DNA from: Deltaproteobacteria bacterium
GTDB taxonomy: Bacteria; Myxococcota_C; UBA6777
Assembly: GCA_002731275.1 (NCBI GenBank)
Contig: PCBK01000106.1
Location: 1-37,332 of the forward strand
Direction of reading: 5' to 3'
Length of the DNA stretch: 37,332 nt
This document shows positions 32,281 to 37,332 of the stretch, piece after piece. Each line of letters starts with the position of its first letter. Positions within the stretch are counted from its first letter, which is position 1. The notes under the pieces are model-generated. The model was not told the DNA's origin. It searched no databases and saw only the letters and a list, made by a program, of their open reading frames with translations. A program made the translations under genes and the position numbers.

Positions 32281-34485
32281 ATGTTCCGATCATATGCACT
32301 TGCGCTTCTGCTTGCCACAGGCTTGCTCGCGAGCTTGATCACCGCCTGTGGTGATACGCCTGGAGGTCCAGGTTCTTGTACTGAGAGTGGAAAGACTTAC
32401 GCAAATGGTGAGTCATTCACTGCGACAGATGGCTGCAACACATGCTCCTGTACTGACGGAAATATCTCCTGTACAGAAAAAGGATGTGTCAGCACTTGTG
32501 ATTACGAGGGGAAAACATACGAGAACGGAAAAACATTCAAATCCTCGAACGGTTGTGGGGATTGTGAATGTAAAAGTGGGAAGGTGGAATGTGTAGACAA
32601 CAAAGCTTGCACAGGTGTCTGTGAGTACAACAAGCAAGTCTACAAAGAAGGTGACACCTTCAAGAGTGAAGACGGTTGCAACACCTGCACCTGTACCAAC
32701 GGCAGCGCAAGCTGCACCAAAAAATCCTGCACAGGAAAAACCTGCGAGTACAACGGAAAAACATACAACGAAGGTGACACGTACCCCTCCACAGACGGCT
32801 GCAATACGTGTACTTGTAGCGCCGGACAATCCACGTGCACAGAGAAAGTCTGCCCAAAGACCTGTTCACATGATGGAAAAACCTACAAAGATGGCGAGAC
32901 CTTTAAATCTTCCGATGGTTGTCAGGAGTGCACTTGCAAAGACGAAAAAGTCACCTGTACAGGCTCCTGTCCCGCCAAAGACTGCACACATAACGGAAAA
33001 ACCTACAAAGACGGTGAGACCTTCAAAGACGACTGTAACGACTGTGTGTGCAAAGACGGAAACGCAACATGTACGGACAGAGCATGTCCGAAAGCGTGTA
33101 CTTACGAAGGAAAAACCTACAAAGACGGCGAGACCTTTCCCGCGACAGATGGCTGTAACACATGCACCTGCTCAGGCGGTCAGGTCGGATGTACCAAGAT
33201 CGCATGTCCCCCCAAGACCTGTGAATACGACGGCAAAACCTACAAAGAAGGTGACACATATCCAGCCACAGATGGTTGCAACACCTGCACTTGTAGCGCC
33301 GGAAAGTCCATTTGTACGGAGAAAGCATGTCCGAAAACATGCACCTACGATGGTAAGACTTACAACGATGGCGATAACTTCCCCGCCAACGACGGCTGTA
33401 ACAAGTGTTCATGCAGCGCAGGCCGAGTGATCTGTACCAAAATCGCCTGCACAGGCTGTGGCTCACCAGCAGTCCAGTGTACAAAATCCCAATTCTGCGG
33501 CTACCCAACAGGGAACTGCGGATCGGACAAAACACAAGGAAAATGTACGACCATAGGAAACATCTGTCCTTCCATCTACAAACCCGTTTGTGGATGTGAT
33601 GGTAAAACCTACTCCAACTCTTGTGTCGCAACAAACAGAAGCGTCTCCATCAAAAGCACTGGTGAATGTTCCAAAATAACATGCACTTATGATGGCAAGA
33701 CCTATAACGATGGCGACAGCTTCCCTGCGACAGACGGCTGCAATACATGCAAGTGTTCAGGTGGTCGGGTTGGTTGTACCAAGATCGCATGTCCCCCCCA
33801 AACTTGTACGTACAACGGAAAAACTTACAAAGAAGGCGACACGTATCCAGCGACAGACGGATGCAACACCTGCACCTGCAAGTCAGGTCAATCCTCATGT
33901 ACCAAAATCGCCTGTACAGGTTGTGGTTCTCCCCCAGTCCAATGTACAAAATCCCAATTCTGTGCGTACCCCGCAGGAAACTGCGGATCAGACAAAACAC
34001 AAGGAAAATGCACAACGACAGGGAATATCTGTCCTGCCATTTACAAGCCTGTTTGTGGATGTGATGGCAAGACTTACTCCAACTCATGTACAGCAATAAG
34101 CCGCGGTATGTCGATCAAAAGCACCGGAGCATGTCCAAAGACAACATGCACGTACAACGGAAAGACTTACAACGACGGTGATACCTTCCTCGCAACAGAT
34201 GGGTGCAACAAGTGTACATGCAGCGGTGGACAAGTTTCTTGTACAAAGATTTTATGCCCACCAGTCAAAGGCTGCGGGACACCTGCAAAGACCTGCGCAT
34301 CCAATGAATTTTGTCTCACACCAGCAGGCAGTTGCGGCGCAAATGCACAAGGCTCTTGCCAGACCAAACCCAGGCTCTGCAATCGCATTTACAAACCTGT
34401 TTGTGGTTGTGATGGAAAGACCTATGGCAACGAATGTAACGCTCGCTCCGCAGGCGTCTCAGTCAAAGCCAGCGGCCCCTGTTGA
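32281..34485 (+). CDS. Lipoprotein of 12 VWC-like repeats and 3 Kazal-type protease-inhibitor domains
   Basis: A 734-residue exported protein with lipobox ITAC (C23). From C33 on it consists of small disulfide-rich modules. Twelve VWC-like repeats of about 40 residues share the pattern CxxxGKTYxDGxTFxxxDGCNxCxCxxGxxxCTxxxC. Three Kazal-type domains lie at 393-463, 548-618 and 665-734, each with [13 protein letters not shown] and the spacing of known inhibitors. The order is VWC1-9, K1, VWC10-11, K2, VWC12, K3. By alignment with the third domain of turkey ovomucoid, the P1 residues would be S431, A586 and R702, suggesting different target proteases. AAGGA precedes the ATG at 32281; an in-frame TTG at 32221 is unlikely. 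A surface shield against foreign or prey proteases is inferred, not shown. Confidence 0.85.
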   Translation: MFRSYALALLLATGLLASLITACGDTPGGPGSCTESGKTYANGESFTATDGCNTCSCTDGNISCTEKGCVSTCDYEGKTYENGKTFKSSNGCGDCECKSGKVECVDNKACTGVCEYNKQVYKEGDTFKSEDGCNTCTCTNGSASCTKKSCTGKTCEYNGKTYNEGDTYPSTDGCNTCTCSAGQSTCTEKVCPKTCSHDGKTYKDGETFKSSDGCQECTCKDEKVTCTGSCPAKDCTHNGKTYKDGETFKDDCNDCVCKDGNATCTDRACPKACTYEGKTYKDGETFPATDGCNTCTCSGGQVGCTKIACPPKTCEYDGKTYKEGDTYPATDGCNTCTCSAGKSICTEKACPKTCTYDGKTYNDGDNFPANDGCNKCSCSAGRVICTKIACTGCGSPAVQCTKSQFCGYPTGNCGSDKTQGKCTTIGNICPSIYKPVCGCDGKTYSNSCVATNRSVSIKSTGECSKITCTYDGKTYNDGDSFPATDGCNTCKCSGGRVGCTKIACPPQTCTYNGKTYKEGDTYPATDGCNTCTCKSGQSSCTKIACTGCGSPPVQCTKSQFCAYPAGNCGSDKTQGKCTTTGNICPAIYKPVCGCDGKTYSNSCTAISRGMSIKSTGACPKTTCTYNGKTYNDGDTFLATDGCNKCTCSGGQVSCTKILCPPVKGCGTPAKTCASNEFCLTPAGSCGANAQGSCQTKPRLCNRIYKPVCGCDGKTYGNECNARSAGVSVKASGPC
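32377..34482 (+). repeat. VWC/Kazal modular coding repeat array
   Basis: Twelve units of about 120 bases and three of about 213 bases. The Kazal block at 33457-33669 is closely repeated at 33922-34134, and the VWC7-8 pair resembles VWC10-11, which points to a fairly recent block duplication. K3 and the first VWC units are more diverged. Confidence 0.8.
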
Positions 34486-34648
34486 TCAACCCACTCCACC
34501 CCCCCTACCAAACCTGACTCCCCAACTTCACTTCTCAAAACACTCTCCTACGCGGCGAATACATTGCCTCAAAAACAACAGCGTGGTAGTCATGTTTGTC
34601 TTGTAAGGCAAACTGTCCACTTTCACCCTCATTCGTTGGAGGCAATGC

Positions 34649-35614
34649 ATGAAAGCAGTCATCGTCAAAGCACACGGCGATCCCAAACATATGGTTATCG
34701 AAGAAGTCCCGACTCCGACCCCTGGCCCAGGGCAAGTGCGTATCAAGTTGCACATGACAAGTGTGAATTTTGCTGACATCAAAGGCCGGCGCGCTCCATA
34801 TAGACACTTTCAAGCCCCCTACACACCAGGATTTGATGGTGTTGGTGTGATCGACGCCCTCGGAGAGGGTGTCGACACATCCTGGCAGGGACAAAGAGTC
34901 GCAGCATACGTAAAGGGAGGTTCATACGCAGAGTACGCACTCAGCACACCTGCCCTTTGTTATCCAATCCCCGACGAAGTCAGCGATGAAGATGGCGCAG
35001 CCATCGGCATCTGGATCACATCTCATAACGCCCTACACTGGGCAGGACGTGTACAAAAAGGTGAAACCATCCTCATCCACGCCGCGTCAGGTGGTGTCGG
35101 GAGCTGTGCCCTCCAACTCGCACGCCTGCAATCACCGAAAAAACTCATCGCAACAGTCGGACACGAAGAGAAAAAAACGGCCTGCACACAAGCCGATCAT
35201 GTCCTACTCCACCACGCGGACGACCTCACACAACAAATTGACACACTCACAGATGGCAAAGGTGTCGACGTTATCCTCGATACACTCGGCGGCGCAGTCT
35301 TCGACAAGAGCATCCAATGTATCGCCCCCTTCGGACGGTACGTGATCTTCGGACACAGTACAGGTACATCAGGAACATTTGTCACGGCTCCTCTCCATAG
35401 ACACAACGTCTCCATCCTCGGTTACAGCAGCGGAGGTTACAGAAAGACCAACCCAGAAGCCCTCAAACCCTCTGCTGAACGTGTGCTCCAACTGCTCAAA
35501 GAGAAGCACGTCAAAACACTTCAGGGACCCACTTACCCCCTCGCGCAAGTCCAAGAAGCCCACCAACTCTTTGAAGACAGGCTCAATGTTGGGAAAGTAT
35601 ATTTGCGCATTTGA
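34649..35614 (+). CDS. Quinone oxidoreductase-like medium-chain dehydrogenase
   Basis: A zinc-free MDR enzyme, 321 residues, probably an NADPH-dependent quinone or enone reductase. The GroES-like half has NFADIKGR (40-47) and PGFDGVGVID (60-69). The Rossmann half has the family motif AASGGVG (145-151). The structural zinc cysteines of alcohol dehydrogenases are absent, as expected for the QOR subfamily. The substrate is unknown. GGAGG lies seven bases before the ATG. The gene is 28 bases ahead of the DUF885-type peptidase gene, so the two are probably co-transcribed. Confidence 0.88.
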   Translation: MKAVIVKAHGDPKHMVIEEVPTPTPGPGQVRIKLHMTSVNFADIKGRRAPYRHFQAPYTPGFDGVGVIDALGEGVDTSWQGQRVAAYVKGGSYAEYALSTPALCYPIPDEVSDEDGAAIGIWITSHNALHWAGRVQKGETILIHAASGGVGSCALQLARLQSPKKLIATVGHEEKKTACTQADHVLLHHADDLTQQIDTLTDGKGVDVILDTLGGAVFDKSIQCIAPFGRYVIFGHSTGTSGTFVTAPLHRHNVSILGYSSGGYRKTNPEALKPSAERVLQLLKEKHVKTLQGPTYPLAQVQEAHQLFEDRLNVGKVYLRI

Positions 35615-35642
35615 GTCCACACGTTCCAGTCAGGAGAGAAGT

Positions 35643-37332
35643 ATGAGAACGATCACGCTGCTCGTTGGGCTGATGGGATGGATTGCTACATCACAAGTCC
35701 AAGCACACACTGTCCTTTACACAACCAAATTGCCCGCCAAACAAGAACTCAAAAAACTCATGGACACCTATTGGGAAGACTACCTCCAGGCACACCCACT
35801 CTACGCCTCCCAATTAGGATTTCACAAATACGACGACAAACTCGGACGTGTTGACGAAGAAAGTCTTCATAAAAGACACAAGCGACACCAACAACTCTAC
35901 AAACGTCTGTTGCGCATCAAGACGACAGCGCTCGACACAAATGATCAGATCAACTACTACGTGTTCAAACGGCAACTGCACACACAACTCCAAGAGTTCG
36001 CGTTCAAAATGTATCTCATTCCGATCACCAACAGGAATGGATTTCACGTCGAGCTCGCGCGATTTGGTCAACGCACGAGATGTAAGTCGATGCGCTGTTT
36101 CCAACACTACCTGGCCAGGCTCCAGCAGGCAGGACGTTATATCGACGAACACATCGCGCTCATGAAGAAGGGAGTGAGGCTCAATTACTCCATCCCAAAA
36201 GCTGTACTCTCAGGCTTCGAAGACGGCATCGCGAAGCTCATCTCAAAGCAAGTAAACAAGAGCGTCTTCTTCACGCCCTTTTTGACGTGGCCCAACAACC
36301 TGAGCCAGACACAAAAACAGCAACTCAAACAACACGCTGTCAAACTGATCCAAAATGTCGTCCACCCTGCTCTTCAACGCTTTTACACATTCATGAAGCA
36401 AACGTACATCCCCCACGCACGAAAGACCATCGGAGCGTCGACACTGCCGAATGGAAAAGCCTTCTACGCCTACAGGATTCGAAGGTTTACGACATTGCCC
36501 TTGACGCCAAAAGCTGTCCACAACACAGGAAAGCGAGAAGTAGCACGTATTCTCAAGGAGATGCACGCGATCATTCGCAAGGTCAAGTTCAAAGGAACAT
36601 TTAAAGAATTTCTTCGGTTTTTGCGGACATCACCGAGGTTCTACGCCAAGACACCACAAGCCCTGCTCAAAGAGACAAGCTACGTACTCAAGCGCATGGA
36701 TGGTCAACTCCCCAAGTTATTCAAACGACTCCCACGTATCCCATACGGAATCAAGCAAATCCCAGCGTACATTGCCCCCAAGATGACAACAGCCTACTAC
36801 TCACCTCCTCCTGGAGATGGGAGCCGGGGAGGATTCTACTACGTAAACACATACAACTTGAAGAGTCGACCAATCTATGAGATCCAAGCCTTATCCTTTC
36901 ACGAAGCGGTCCCCGGTCATCACCTCCAATTGTCCATACAACTCGAACAAAAGAACCAACACCCGCTTCGTACTTACTTCTATTTTAACGCTTTCATCGA
37001 AGGCTGGGCACTCTACGCCGAGAGATTGGGCAAAGAAGTCGGTTTTTATAAAGATCCCTACAGTGACTTTGGACGCCTGACATACGAGATGTGGCGGGCC
37101 TGTCGACTTGTTGTTGACACTGGTATCCACGCTTTTGGCTGGTCACGTCAAAAAGCAATCGACTACATGGCCCAACACACAGCGCTCTCCATGCACAACA
37201 TCACGATGGAAGTCGATCGATATATCGCATGGCCCGGTCAAGCCGTCTCCTACAAGATGGGTGAGCTTGCCATACGCGCCCTTCGCAAAGAAGCCGAAGA
37301 CACACTCAAAGAACGTTTTGACATCAGGACAT
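35643..37332 (+). CDS. DUF885-family zinc peptidase, partial (3' end outside window)
   Basis: 563 codons are in the window and the frame is still open at the right edge. An N-terminal signal peptide (about 1-22, ending near VQAHT) indicates export to the periplasm. A long helical region follows. The zinc-site motif HEAVPGHH (420-427) and the downstream FIEGWALYAE are hallmarks of the DUF885 family, a group of uncharacterised metallopeptidase-like proteins. E421 would be the catalytic glutamate, the histidines zinc ligands, and the glutamate of EGWALYAE the likely third ligand. AGGAGA lies six bases before the ATG. The family is usually about 550-620 residues, so only a short C-terminal piece should be missing. 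Confidence 0.87.
   Translation, partial: MRTITLLVGLMGWIATSQVQAHTVLYTTKLPAKQELKKLMDTYWEDYLQAHPLYASQLGFHKYDDKLGRVDEESLHKRHKRHQQLYKRLLRIKTTALDTNDQINYYVFKRQLHTQLQEFAFKMYLIPITNRNGFHVELARFGQRTRCKSMRCFQHYLARLQQAGRYIDEHIALMKKGVRLNYSIPKAVLSGFEDGIAKLISKQVNKSVFFTPFLTWPNNLSQTQKQQLKQHAVKLIQNVVHPALQRFYTFMKQTYIPHARKTIGASTLPNGKAFYAYRIRRFTTLPLTPKAVHNTGKREVARILKEMHAIIRKVKFKGTFKEFLRFLRTSPRFYAKTPQALLKETSYVLKRMDGQLPKLFKRLPRIPYGIKQIPAYIAPKMTTAYYSPPPGDGSRGGFYYVNTYNLKSRPIYEIQALSFHEAVPGHHLQLSIQLEQKNQHPLRTYFYFNAFIEGWALYAERLGKEVGFYKDPYSDFGRLTYEMWRACRLVVDTGIHAFGWSRQKAIDYMAQHTALSMHNITMEVDRYIAWPGQAVSYKMGELAIRALRKEAEDTLKERFDIRT

Overview
The window is a gene-dense bacterial chromosome segment of roughly 50% GC. It carries 26 protein-coding genes that I can support, the last one running off the right edge. 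I see no rRNA, tRNA, CRISPR array, phage gene or insertion sequence. The gene mix suggests a predatory or social Gram-negative lineage of the Myxococcota or Bradymonadota type. It includes three eukaryote-like Ser/Thr protein kinases with different architectures, a PilT-type pilus ATPase, many lipoproteins, Cys-rich Stig1-like, VWC-like and Kazal-like ectodomains, MopE-type CxxxDDxCDGxxDED motifs, phosphatidylcholine synthase and an acyl-CoA-binding protein. The taxonomic placement is inference; no marker gene is present.

Left part (1-11.5 kb): a lipoprotein homologous to the glycan-cleaving enzyme PNGase F is followed by a minus-strand run of membrane Ser/Thr kinase, orn (overlapping by ATGA) and an NrtR-like regulator with a degenerate Nudix box. 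Next come a membrane TPR-like protein and a soluble kinase with HCD and DWG in place of HRD and DFG. Divergent from it is a PilT-like ATPase carrying an N-terminal cyclic-nucleotide-binding domain. A zinc-ribbon kinase with a very basic extracytoplasmic half closes this signalling cluster.

Middle part (11.5-21.6 kb): a translationally coupled cysP-like sulfate permease and cysK (sulfate uptake and cysteine synthesis), a HAD phosphatase, a phosphatidylcholine synthase-like enzyme, an LRR-TPR protein, an acyl-CoA-binding protein, an alpha/beta hydrolase, a membrane-anchored multi-domain carboxypeptidase-regulatory-like protein and a Rieske oxygenase.

Right part (21.9-37.3 kb): a four-gene plus-strand operon encodes two colinear, paralogous giant Cys-rich lipoproteins (14 Stig1-like units, a MopE-type motif, then a beta-propeller-like region), a 3-hydroxyisobutyrate dehydrogenase-family reductase and a small barrel-like lipoprotein. 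A convergent class IV aminotransferase follows. Then comes a lipoprotein of 12 VWC-like repeats and three Kazal-type protease-inhibitor domains with different predicted P1 residues (Ser, Ala, Arg). A quinone oxidoreductase and a DUF885-type zinc peptidase (cut by the window end) finish the segment.

The parts most likely to be an undescribed system are the Stig1-lipoprotein operon and the VWC/Kazal lipoprotein. Both look like surface-displayed, disulfide-rich proteins, and the MopE-type motif of the Stig1 pair also occurs in the ectodomain of the first kinase.
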